Assembly (NCBI RefSeq): GCF_017830045.1
Contig: NZ_JAEDXU010000008.1
Location: 169,425-233,424 of the forward strand
Direction of reading: 5' to 3'
Length of the DNA: 64,000 nt
From: Enterococcus larvae
Lineage (GTDB): Bacteria > Bacillota > Bacilli > Lactobacillales > Enterococcaceae
This document shows, in pieces, positions 17,198-24,761 of the stretch. Within the stretch, counting starts at the first letter, position 1. Each line of letters begins with the position of its first letter. The position numbers and the translations under genes are program-made. Below the pieces are notes generated by a model. That model had not been told where the DNA came from and did not search any database. It saw only the letters and a list, made by a program, of their open reading frames with translations.

Positions 17198-17896
17198 ATG
17201 AATTATAAAATGACAGAAAATACGCTATTTCCTTTAGTTGAGGTTTCACTAAGAAATGGTGAGATGATCCAACTTGAACGAGGAGCAATGGTTTACCATA
17301 ATGGGCAAATCAATCTTGAAGGAAAAATGAACAGCAATGGTAAATCCGGCCTTGGCGGTGCTCTACGCGCAATGGGTCGTTCAATGACTAGTGGAGAGAG
17401 CTTCTTTATTACACAAGCGACAGGCTTAAGTGACGATTCTTTTATCGCACTAGCACCAGGTACTCCTGGAGCGATCAAGGAACTTGAAGTCGGTATAGAA
17501 CACTGGCGCTTAAATGATGGCGCATTTCTTGCCTGCGACTCTACAGTCTCTTATGAAATGAAGCGTCAAAAAGTAAGTACTTCTCTATTTGGTGGTACAG
17601 GTGGATTCTTCGTGATGGAGACTACCGGAAAAGGAACATTGTTAGTCAATGCCTACGGAGATATCGTAGAACTTCAGCTTGACGGCAATCGACCATTTAT
17701 CATCGACAACCAGCACGTAGTAGCTTGGACAGAATCTCTGGATTACAACATCAAGGTTGCTTCCGGCATCTTCGGCTTTACTACTGGCGAAGGCTTAGTC
17801 AATGAATTCCATGGTAGAGGAACTGTTCTGATTCAAACAAGAAACGTTGAAGCATTAGCAGGAATGGTTGCACCATTTATTGCTACAGGAAAATAA
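17198..17896 (+). CDS. AIM24 family protein
   Basis: 232 residues, the AIM24/TIGR00266 fold: a beta-rich protein with repeated Gly motifs (GALRAMGRSMTSGESFF, LAPGTPGAIKEL, GTGGFFVMETTGKGTLLVNAYG). No signal peptide or membrane segment is seen. The family is widespread in bacteria and related to a mitochondrial protein, but its biochemical role is not settled. The gene has its own promoter and terminator, so it is monocistronic. A GAGGGGGAG ribosome site stands 5 bases from the ATG. Confidence 0.88.
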   Translation: MNYKMTENTLFPLVEVSLRNGEMIQLERGAMVYHNGQINLEGKMNSNGKSGLGGALRAMGRSMTSGESFFITQATGLSDDSFIALAPGTPGAIKELEVGIEHWRLNDGAFLACDSTVSYEMKRQKVSTSLFGGTGGFFVMETTGKGTLLVNAYGDIVELQLDGNRPFIIDNQHVVAWTESLDYNIKVASGIFGFTTGEGLVNEFHGRGTVLIQTRNVEALAGMVAPFIATGK

Positions 17897-17905
17897 AGAC
17901 ACAAG

Positions 17906-17945
17906 CAAAAAAAGCAATCAGATTCGTCTGATTGCTTTTTTATTT
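17906..17945 (+). terminator. Terminator after AIM24-family gene
   Basis: AAGCAATCAG/CTGATTGCTT hairpin followed by T-run on the plus strand. Confidence 0.9.
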
Positions 17946-17968
17946 GTCTGCTTATAAATAATGCACAT

Positions 17969-18030
17969 GAGAGTGGGAAAATAATCAATCCCTGCTCTTT
18001 TCTTTGCCCTAAAACCGGATAAACGGTGCA
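17969..18030 (+). repeat. Fragment of dispersed intergenic repeat
   Basis: Diverged partial copy (GAGTGGGAAAATAATC, CCTAAAACCGGATAAACGG) of the element at 54824-55004, here in the same orientation, placed between convergent AIM24 and LCP genes. Confidence 0.6.
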
Positions 18031-18092
18031 CCAACCTTTGTGTGTGTCACCTGGAGCTGAATCCCTTTGTCACACCTTTGATCAACGCTGCC

Positions 18093-19007
18093 TTATTCAG
18101 CAAGAAAATCGTTGATTGCTGCTGCATTTGCTGCTTCATCAATCTCGATCACACTGCCGGCAGATGTATTATCATTGAAATCCCAGCTGCCTTCCACAGG
18201 AACAGAAAGAGTTTCAAGCTCCTTAACGCTGCCTGTCAGAAAATCCTTTGCCAAATCAATAATTAAATCCGTTGGCATATTCGTATCTAGTTTACCGATT
18301 GCTTCACCGGCAACCTTAGGCAGCTTTAGAATAGGAATCAGATTTTTTGATTGATTTGCTAAAGCATTCATTACTTGCTGCTGTCTGCGTACTCGACCAA
18401 AGTCCCCTTCTTCATCCATTCTAAAACGAGCGTACTGCAGCAGACTTTCGCCATTCAGTGTCTGCTCACCTTCGTAGATGTCAATACCATCCAGATTTAT
18501 ATCCTTTTCAACATCAATGCTGACGCCATCAGGATAGAGCTCATCCACTAAATCGCTAAACTGACTGAAATCGATGATTGCATAGTAGTTGATTGGCAAA
18601 TCAAAGCTCTCATTCAATACTTTTTTAGTCAGCTTCGCACCACCATAAGCATATGCTGAATTGATTTTCCCAAGTCCATATCCGGGAATATCAACAAAGC
18701 TATCCCTCATAATAGATATCAGCTTCGGCTGCTTCGTTTTGCTGTCATAGTGTGCGACCATCAATGTATCTGAGCGTCCGCCGTCTCCATCATCGTCTCT
18801 TGTATCTGTCCCAATCAGCAATACATTCACTTCCTGCTCATTGGTCTGGTCGTCTCCGCTGAAATCCTTGTTTTTAGTCACTACAGTTTTGGCTTCTACA
18901 TTTTCTTTTGCACTGAAAAACGTAAGTGCTGCGTAACAGCCTAAAGCATCCAATACAAAAATAATAGACAATAGAACGATAATTCCTGTTTTAGCTGTTT
19001 TTTTCAT
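18093..19007 (-). CDS. LytR-CpsA-Psr family wall-polymer ligase
   Basis: 304 residues, one N-terminal membrane helix (about 8-30) and an outside LCP domain (about 60-215). Conserved Arg/Asp residues are seen in IGTDTRDDDGDGGRSDTLMVAH, SIMRDSF, GKINSAYAYGG and LLQYARFRMDEEGDFGRVRRQQQ. LCP enzymes attach teichoic acids or capsular polymers from lipid carriers to peptidoglycan. No glycopolymer gene lies next to it, so the polymer is not indicated. The C-terminal 70 residues form an accessory region. It has its own promoter and a long leader of about 200 bases. Confidence 0.93.
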   Translation of the reverse strand: MKKTAKTGIIVLLSIIFVLDALGCYAALTFFSAKENVEAKTVVTKNKDFSGDDQTNEQEVNVLLIGTDTRDDDGDGGRSDTLMVAHYDSKTKQPKLISIMRDSFVDIPGYGLGKINSAYAYGGAKLTKKVLNESFDLPINYYAIIDFSQFSDLVDELYPDGVSIDVEKDINLDGIDIYEGEQTLNGESLLQYARFRMDEEGDFGRVRRQQQVMNALANQSKNLIPILKLPKVAGEAIGKLDTNMPTDLIIDLAKDFLTGSVKELETLSVPVEGSWDFNDNTSAGSVIEIDEAANAAAINDFLAE

Positions 19008-19214
19008 TGGTTTGGTTAAGTCCTTTCATCAACCATAGTCAGCTGGTAAGCTCATTTTTTCCGTCCTTACAGATGGACATACTTATAAACTGAACTGTCT
19101 ATGTCTTTTTTAACTTCCTTAGGCACACTCCGGCATATAGATATATACAAGCCGACTCTTCTTTAGAATAGACGGTGCCTCAACCTTTTTACCAACAACA
19201 ATTAATCCATTCTT

Positions 19215-19243
19215 ACTATACCTATATCAAAAAATGAAGTCAA
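19215..19243 (-). promoter_or_regulatory. Promoter of LCP gene
   Basis: Minus strand TTGACT (19238-19243), 17-base spacer, TATAGT (19215-19220). The start lies about 200 bases before the ATG; the leader has small GC arms (CGGC/GCCG near 19140) but no riboswitch I recognise. The remainder of 19008-19418 is AT-rich and shows no gene. Confidence 0.7.
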
Positions 19244-19418
19244 CAAAAGATATGTTAAGATTTTTCCTAGATTCGTATTCACTTTTCAAACAGCTTTTAT
19301 ATAGCTAACTAAAAGAATATCAGGAAATGTAAAAAACAAGAAATATAATCTCTCATAGTCGAAATAAGCGATGGAGAAAATCACACCCTATTCATTCATT
19401 GATTCTTCAACTGTTTTT

Positions 19419-19835
19419 TTATTCATTTGATTCGTTTTTTATAGCAGCTTCCCCATTATTTTTCAAATTAAAGAAAATCAATAGATACCCGCAAACAATC
19501 AATACTACCAATAGCCAGCCGAACCAACTTTGAAAATAATTTAAAATGACATAATAAACAATCAGCAGACTTCCGCCAAAAAACAGACTGGAGAAAAATG
19601 CTCTTAGGCCGCTTTTTTCTGAGAAAAGTGCAAGCACGCCAAAAACTGCCGTAATAATCGGCATATAGGCGACTAGATAAATAAGTTGAAACCCAGTGTC
19701 TGCTCCTTTAGCTAAGTCATAGGCAAAGGTCAACGGATAATAAAGCATAACGTTTATCAAAATTTCAGTAACCAGAAACAAGATCATACGCGGCTGCTTC
19801 AGTTTATTTTTCAATGCTTCAGTATTTTTTTTCAT
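19419..19835 (-). CDS. Small membrane protein, unknown function
   Basis: 138 residues with four hydrophobic segments (about 15-35, 50-68, 75-92, 98-120), short basic N-terminus and acidic C-terminus. I recognise no family. The ATG at 19835 has AGGAG 8 bases upstream, which rules against the frame's earlier ATG 15 codons upstream. No close neighbour on the same strand. Confidence 0.75.
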   Translation of the reverse strand: MKKNTEALKNKLKQPRMILFLVTEILINVMLYYPLTFAYDLAKGADTGFQLIYLVAYMPIITAVFGVLALFSEKSGLRAFFSSLFFGGSLLIVYYVILNYFQSWFGWLLVVLIVCGYLLIFFNLKNNGEAAIKNESNE

Positions 19836-20131
19836 TCGATTATCTCCTAACTCAATCAGTTTTTCTATATATGAATCCAATCAAAGAAACGACAATTGCT
19901 TCATATTCCTTTGTTTTACATTTTGAACAAAGGTCACTTTTCCGTGTGATGAATCTTTAATAAGTTTCATAAGACCATCAATAGTGTCAGAAGGTACTCT
20001 TCTACTTTTTTACACATGAAATCATTATAGCACTTAACCATCATAAAGTTTGTGACCTTTTCTTGAAAACTATTTTTTCAGTCACCCTTACGTTATACTA
20101 TTTGTAATGGAAATAAAAAGGGCGTGTATAG

Positions 20132-20602
20132 ATGAAGACGAGGATACAATTAATGACACAAGACTCAGCTGTAGCCATTGCAGATACTTGGAATTATGAA
20201 GGGATTTATTCCTTTTACGATGCGGCTGCAGATGAAGAAGACTACCAAGAGCTGATTGATCCTGCTCAGCGAAAGAGCAACTATTATGAAGTTCTGAAAA
20301 ACAATGAATTATTCGGCTATTTAGTCATTATTCCCAAAGATACCAACATCGTTGAACTCGGACTGGGACTTAGGCCAGATTTGACTGGCAGAGGCTTAGG
20401 TCAGGCTTTTATTGAAGAAGCGCTGCAGTTCTTGATGACTTCTTTTCCCATAGTGACTCATGTTGAATTGTCTGTCGCCGCATTCAACAAGCGAGCATTC
20501 AAGGTTTATCAAGCTGTTGGATTTAGCGAAGGAGAACACTTTTTACAAGCTACAAATGGAGGAAGCTACGATTTCATCAAAATGAGTAAGAAGATAAAGT
20601 AG
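20132..20602 (+). CDS. GNAT family N-acetyltransferase
   Basis: 156 residues of the GNAT fold. The acetyl-CoA loop is LRPDLTGRGLGQAFIEEAL (about 79-97, Q/RxxGxG/A type) and the last strand contains AFNKRAFKVYQAVGF, both typical of the family. The substrate cannot be told; the family includes enzymes for amines, ribosomal proteins and drugs. It is transcribed alone, with a TATACT -10 about 35 bases upstream and the dispersed repeat at its 3' end. Confidence 0.88.
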   Translation: MKTRIQLMTQDSAVAIADTWNYEGIYSFYDAAADEEDYQELIDPAQRKSNYYEVLKNNELFGYLVIIPKDTNIVELGLGLRPDLTGRGLGQAFIEEALQFLMTSFPIVTHVELSVAAFNKRAFKVYQAVGFSEGEHFLQATNGGSYDFIKMSKKIK

Positions 20603-20611
20603 CTTTTTTAC

Positions 20612-20791
20612 AAAAAAGAGGCTGAGACAGAAGTGTTTAGCTACAAGCAATAAGCCGGAATTCACGAAAATTGTTTCACAAATTTTTGTTGAATTCCGGC
20701 TTATTGTCGTAGGAGCTACTTCTGACTCGCCGTTTATTCGGATTTAGGGTATGGAAAAGAGTGGCAACAGATTATTGTCCCACTCTCTTTT
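20612..20791 (-). repeat. Dispersed intergenic repeat, full copy
   Basis: About 180 bases, almost the exact reverse complement of 54824-55004. The centre is an inverted repeat (AATAAGCCGGAATTC/GAATTCCGGCTTATT) with about 25 bases between the arms; the edges carry AAAAAAGAGGCTGAGACAG and GACAATAAT...CCACTC sequences that can form further hairpins. It lies between convergent GNAT and DUF975 genes and probably terminates both. Confidence 0.85.
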
Positions 20792-20799
20792 CTATAGTA

Positions 20800-21792
20800 T
20801 TAGAAATCTGTAAATCCAGCCTCCAGCTCATCATTGAACAGGTGGCGTTTTTCCTCAATGATTTGATCGAAAAACAGTGCTTCAGATACAGTATAGTAAG
20901 GAATCACATGGAACAAAGCGATTCCACCGCTGAAAAACGATGCAAAATACCAAAGTACGAAGGAGCATGTAAACATAAAGTATTCCATTTTATAGCCCTT
21001 CATCAGATTCATACTTAATGCAATCGCCTGTTTCGGTGTCAAGCTTTCATCTTTTCTCATCAAGTAATTAGTCATGCTGTATGAAATCTGCTTGATGATC
21101 CCAGGAATTCCAAGTAACAATGACCATAAGAATGTGTACAATGCTACAAGTAAATTAGCCGTTATTGCCCGCTGACCATTTTCTTTAAAGAACTTTGTAA
21201 AGGTCAATCTTAGGTTGAAGGGTACACCCTCAATGTTATCAATCGCAGCCCATTTAATCATCCCTTGATAAAGAGTAGCTATAACTGTTATCAACAGCGA
21301 AATAAACAACCATAAAAAGCTGAATGTTCTTGTTCTCATCGTGTAACCATCATATTGATATGTGTTCATTCTTGCAGTATTGCTGACTAAAGAAACAGTC
21401 GCTGCTTTAGTTCCTAATGAGTGATTCAGATTATGCCCTTCGTCCTCAGGCTCTTGGTCTCTAAAATAACCGCCGTCATCATCATAGTCATAATAAGCAT
21501 CATCATAACCATCCACATAACCATCATCGTAGCCGTCATTATACCCATCCATATAATCACCGTCATAATAGTTTCCATCAGAATCTGTATCATCCTGCCA
21601 TGAACGATAAACGTTGTTATTATCCTCATAATCATAGTAATAGTTGTTACTCGAGCCTACACTGATTCCCACAAAAGCAATAAAAGAATAGATAGCCATA
21701 ATAATAAATGGAATCATAACTAAGGTACTCCAGTGTCCGTAGTTCCTATGCAGCAGTCGCTGTGCCTTTTTCTTTATTTCACTTCTAATCAT
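20800..21792 (-). CDS. DUF975 family membrane protein with Asp/Tyr/Gly insert
   Basis: 330 residues. Helix 1 at about 22-44, then an unusual outside insert (about 48-120) made of Asp, Tyr, Gly and Asn, with tandem DGY/DGYDDGY units (DGYNDGYDDGYVDGYDDAYY), then helices near 160-180, 210-235, 270-300. The second half carries the DUF975 pattern (KWAAIDN, GIPGIIKQISYSMTNYLM, LTPKQAIALSMNLMKGYK). DUF975 proteins are integral membrane proteins of unknown role. The insert is not a regular part of the family as I know it and could bind cations or act as a flexible spacer. Confidence 0.85.
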   Translation of the reverse strand: MIRSEIKKKAQRLLHRNYGHWSTLVMIPFIIMAIYSFIAFVGISVGSSNNYYYDYEDNNNVYRSWQDDTDSDGNYYDGDYMDGYNDGYDDGYVDGYDDAYYDYDDDGGYFRDQEPEDEGHNLNHSLGTKAATVSLVSNTARMNTYQYDGYTMRTRTFSFLWLFISLLITVIATLYQGMIKWAAIDNIEGVPFNLRLTFTKFFKENGQRAITANLLVALYTFLWSLLLGIPGIIKQISYSMTNYLMRKDESLTPKQAIALSMNLMKGYKMEYFMFTCSFVLWYFASFFSGGIALFHVIPYYTVSEALFFDQIIEEKRHLFNDELEAGFTDF

Positions 21793-22032
21793 TTTATTTT
21801 CTCCTTTTTTTCCTATTCTTCACTCACCTCAACAAACAAGCAAACCATTAAAAGCGGCCATTTCTTTACATTCTTCCAACGAATAAATGACGCTTTCTTA
21901 TTACATGCATCATTCCTGCTAAAATAGCTTTAATGATGTTTATTCTCCAAGTGTGTAGATTTACTATATCGAATATCGTGAAAATGCACAATAGAAAACT
22001 CTGAATTTTTACTTTTCTCAAAATAATCATAA
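21793..22032. other. Gene-free stretch upstream of DUF975 gene
   Basis: AT-rich; holds the DUF975 ribosome site (AAGGAG) and presumably its promoter. No credible frame. Confidence 0.5.
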
Positions 22033-22116
22033 AAAATGGAATGACTGCTTCATCAGATTTCTATAAAGTCGCTAGTACTTTACGATCTCTTCTAATTGAA
22101 GCAAACATTCCATTTC
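22033..22116 (-). terminator. Long hairpin terminator of the helical-protein gene
   Basis: Arms AAATGGAATG/CATTCCATTT extended by TGCTTCA/TGAAGCA, enclosing about 45 bases, with TTTTTT on the minus strand after the stem. The size is unusual for a simple terminator. Confidence 0.55.
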
Positions 22117-22139
22117 GTATAGACATGTTATTGTCTTAA

Positions 22140-22826
22140 TTACTCTTCTTTTTCAAACGGATCAAGCAGATATTTTTTTGTTTGGTGTTTTTTCAACCAC
22201 GATTCTTCTGCTTTATTGATTTGAGCGATCCACTCCAACTCTTCTGGAGCAGGCTCGGTAAATTCAGCAGCTTCTTTATCCCAACAGCTGTTTGCCAATG
22301 TGTATCCCTGATTGATCCATTGATTCAAGCAATTGATTTCCCCTATGAGAGCCGAAGAATGCTGTTCATCAACGTTCTCCATTTGAGTCAACTCATGTTT
22401 CAGCTCACGCTTTATTGAACCATACAGCCCTAAGAGTGTTGTACATTTACTAATTTGAAAGGCTTTGTTCAAAGGGTCCAGAGACGATACTGCTAGCTTT
22501 TTCAGCTTCTTTTGAACCTCATGAATCAGTTCATCCCATTCATCAATCTGCTCTCCAAGATCAGCAGCAGCTATTCTACTTTGTTCCACTGCCAATAGAT
22601 ATTCCTCTGACAGCTTCACATTCGCCTCCCCAATCATTTCCGCAAGCAGCGCCGCACCTCGCACTAATGGAAGCAGGATCATATCATGATACACTTTTGT
22701 TGCTTCATGGCATTTGGAATCTTGGTGAATATCAAAAAACAAAGAGGAGATGTTGCTGTGCAGCTGTTCACAGGCTTCCTGGTGATTTTTACGAAACAAC
22801 TGAATCTTGTTTTCATTATTCTTCAT
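22140..22826 (-). CDS. Helical cytosolic protein, unknown function
   Basis: 228 residues, almost entirely helix-forming, with no signal peptide, membrane segment or recognised motif. Two Trp-containing stretches (DEWDELIHEVQKKL, LNQWINQGYTLANSCW) and coiled-coil-like heptads are seen. The length and all-helical nature are faintly like N-terminal halves of LXG-type proteins, but I see no supporting motif or toxin end, so I make no such call. AAAGGG precedes the ATG. It stands alone with a terminator-like hairpin after it. Confidence 0.7.
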   Translation of the reverse strand: MKNNENKIQLFRKNHQEACEQLHSNISSLFFDIHQDSKCHEATKVYHDMILLPLVRGAALLAEMIGEANVKLSEEYLLAVEQSRIAAADLGEQIDEWDELIHEVQKKLKKLAVSSLDPLNKAFQISKCTTLLGLYGSIKRELKHELTQMENVDEQHSSALIGEINCLNQWINQGYTLANSCWDKEAAEFTEPAPEELEWIAQINKAEESWLKKHQTKKYLLDPFEKEE

Positions 22827-23274
22827 TTTTATTCCAGTTCCCTTTCACTTATTTTTATTGCTATGAAAATATTAAGATGATGCTATGTACTCCTTATCAA
22901 GCCTTACCATTTCCCTCACTCAGCTTTTTTTGGCAGAATTGCAGAATGAAAAAGAGAAACGCTCCGACATAATATAATTCTAACATAAATGTAATAAAAC
23001 TAATTATCAGTTTTTTGTTTTCTCGCGAAGATTACTGAGAAATCTACTTGTTCATCCACTGCTCCTTCAATAAACCATGTTTCCATACCTAATAAAAATT
23101 CTTATTCTTACTTGAGCTGTTAACGTCTCATTTTAAAAATAATCGATATTTTTTCAAAAAAATCATTATTCTAATGCCTCAAACGACTTACTTATTGAGC
23201 AAGAATAATCAGTTTAAAACCCTGAATACGTGTTATTTTCTAATAATTATCTTTAATTTTTCTCACTTTTTGTC
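22827..23274. other. Gene-free AT-rich stretch
   Basis: About 450 bases upstream of the minus-strand helical-protein gene. No credible coding frame or structured element seen. Confidence 0.5.
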
Positions 23275-23302
23275 TTGCCTTTTATTTTTGTTCGTATATA
23301 CT
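23275..23302 (+). promoter_or_regulatory. Strong promoter without a protein gene
   Basis: TTGCCT (23275-23280), 16-base spacer, TATACT (23297-23302), with a second TATACT overlapping at 23303-23308. It reads into a stretch that ends at a strong terminator 270 bases later and contains no convincing gene. Confidence 0.6.
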
Positions 23303-23309
23303 TATACTA

Positions 23310-23582
23310 GTAGGATAGAAAAAAATAATTTCAAATATATTTGGCTCTTCTGTTTTGGCGCCAACCAAAGTAGAGAGACATGTTGAGACAACCACAATTG
23401 CCCAACGTTATTGCCAGTAGTATCAATAGCCAATCGCTCTTTTTGCGTACTCCTACACAGACATCGATTTCTTCCGCTAGGGATTTTTTCTGTGTGCCAA
23501 TCCGGCAAAAGGAGCTGTTGGAGCCTCTTTGATGTAAACTATTGCGACGATATCGGGTAATTTCCCGATATCGTTTTTTTCT
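23310..23582 (+). ncRNA. Candidate plus-strand small RNA
   Basis: Region between the promoter above and the hairpin ACGATATCGGG/CCCGATATCGT (23547-23574) followed by seven T. It contains GCGCCAACCAA (23358-23368), the same 11 bases found in the terminator loop region of the facing RNA. A 50-codon frame from 23380 lacks a ribosome site and resembles nothing I know. RNA status is inference from promoter, terminator and lack of a gene. Confidence 0.45.
23541..23582 (+). terminator. Strong plus-strand terminator
   Basis: Near-perfect stem ACGATATCGGG/CCCGATATCGT with a 6-base loop and a run of seven T. Confidence 0.85.
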
Positions 23583-23597
23583 ATCCTGCTTTTTTAC

Positions 23598-23650
23598 AAC
23601 AAAAAAAAGGCACTTCACAGATTAGCGCCAACCAATCTGTGAAGCCCTGT
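23598..23650 (-). terminator. Minus-strand terminator with GC-rich loop
   Basis: Stem of 11 base pairs (CTTCACAGATT/AATCTGTGAAG) with loop GGTTGGCGC and a T-run; faces the plus-strand terminator 16 bases away. Confidence 0.85.
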
Positions 23651-23707
23651 ATGAAAGCCACAACTTCCTTACAGGTTTACCTCTTTTACCAGTACCACAG
23701 CACCAGT
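23598..23707 (-). ncRNA. Candidate structured small RNA facing the plus-strand RNA
   Basis: A TACAAT -10 (23714-23719) with an ambiguous -35 (TGGAAA at 17 bases or TTGACT at 22) would start an RNA of about 110 bases. It folds well: CCTGTA/TACAGG enclosing GGAAG/CTTTC (23646-23675), then a terminator hairpin CTTCACAGATT/AATCTGTGAAG whose loop is GGTTGGCGC, followed by eight T. The loop is complementary to GCGCCAACC in the plus-strand candidate. No peptide is evident. Confidence 0.5.
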
Positions 23708-23881
23708 ATTTCTATTGTACCCAATTTTATCTTTAATTTCCAGTCAATCGGTTGATCTTCGATTCAATTTGAATGTGAACCTTCACAAATAGATAAAATA
23801 TCGACGATCATTGTCTTATTCATCAATGACTTTTATGATAATAACCGATTCAGCGACAACTATTCTTTATCTATATAAAAT

Positions 23882-24211
23882 CTACAGCTCAGTGTATTTC
23901 TCTCTACTGCCCTTGCTTTTCTCAACAGGGTACTTGATTGCATTCAGCTTCATCTTACTTTCAATGATTTCATGCACATCCAAATTCAAATCTGAAGCCA
24001 ACATTAGGCTATATATAAGAACATCTGCCAATTCCTGGCGAATGTTTTCTTTATTTTCTTCTACTGCTTCTTCATCTGTCAGCCATTGAAAATTTTCAAG
24101 CAGCTCTGACGCCTCAAGACAAATTGAAATTGCTAAATCCTTTGGATGATGATACTGCCGCCACTCTCTTTCATCTCTGAATTGATTAATTTTTTCTATC
24201 AACTCTTCCAT
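23882..24211 (-). CDS. MazG-like nucleotide pyrophosphohydrolase
   Basis: 109 residues, single all-alpha NTP-pyrophosphohydrolase domain. Metal-binding pattern ExxE...ExxD is seen as EASELLENFQWL (about 33-44) and ENIRQELADVLIYSLMLA (about 56-73). Such small MazG/dCTPase-like enzymes cleave NTPs or dNTPs to the monophosphate and pyrophosphate, clearing abnormal or excess nucleotides. It is the last of four minus-strand genes that include a dGTPase and a TIR protein, 191 bases after the zinc-ribbon gene. A TAAAAT -10-like sequence upstream allows separate transcription, so membership of the group is uncertain. Confidence 0.87.
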   Translation of the reverse strand: MEELIEKINQFRDEREWRQYHHPKDLAISICLEASELLENFQWLTDEEAVEENKENIRQELADVLIYSLMLASDLNLDVHEIIESKMKLNAIKYPVEKSKGSREKYTEL

Positions 24212-24402
24212 AGCTATCTACGCCTCTCTTTTTGACTGTTGTTGTCAGTCCTTATTTGCTTTTGCTCTTTTCATTTTACTACATTTCCACCCGAATGTCT
24301 GAACAGGCAGAAGAACGATTCCAAAGAACCATCAAGTAATCCCTTCATTAAACTACGCAGCATACGCACTTTACTTCCAATTCTCTTCCAACAGTATCAA
24401 CT

Positions 24403-24717
24403 TCAGAATGTGACATGCTTGAAATCAGGAACGCATGTCGATGTATCCTCTGCTCCTTCAAGTTCATCGAAATAGCTGATTTTCCCCTCAGGAACGGTAT
24501 CCAGTATCTTCAAACGACTAAGATGAAGTCCATTTTTGCAGGCGTTACACCAGAATAAACCATAACCTATACTGGTTTCTCGATCTCCGCAGTAGTGGTA
24601 ATCCAATGCCGGTGCACTGCATGAAGGACAGCTCAAAGCAGATAATTCTTTTACATGCTCTGGAACACATGATGCCGTTTGAACCCATTGATCAAAAATC
24701 CTCTTACGATTATTCAT
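24403..24717 (-). CDS. Small zinc-ribbon protein, unknown function
   Basis: 104 residues. Two cysteine pairs, CPSCSAP (about 28-31) and CNAC (about 59-62), make a zinc ribbon; between them lies a His/Tyr-rich turn DYHYCGDRETSIGYGLFWC. The C-terminus is acidic (FDELEGAEDTSTC). I recognise no named family. The ATG at 24717 has AAGGA 8 bases upstream; the open frame reaches 7 codons further without a site. It starts 44 bases after the dGTPase stop on the same strand, so it is probably co-transcribed with it. Confidence 0.8.
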   Translation of the reverse strand: MNNRKRIFDQWVQTASCVPEHVKELSALSCPSCSAPALDYHYCGDRETSIGYGLFWCNACKNGLHLSRLKILDTVPEGKISYFDELEGAEDTSTCVPDFKHVTF

Positions 24718-24761
24718 TTGAAAATCCTTTCCATACAAGCCGGTGAACCAACAACTGCTGC

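Noticed and set aside
22140..22826. LXG-type secreted toxin or partner
   Set aside because: Only the helical nature and length are suggestive; there is no toxin domain, WXG partner or type VII secretion gene nearby.
23302..23618. Minus-strand frames with a hydrophobic stretch (WLLILLAITLGNCGCL) that could be a toxin-like peptide
   Set aside because: No start codon with a ribosome site fits the frame, and the facing terminators and plus-strand promoter explain the region better as RNA. It does not resemble Fst-family toxins.
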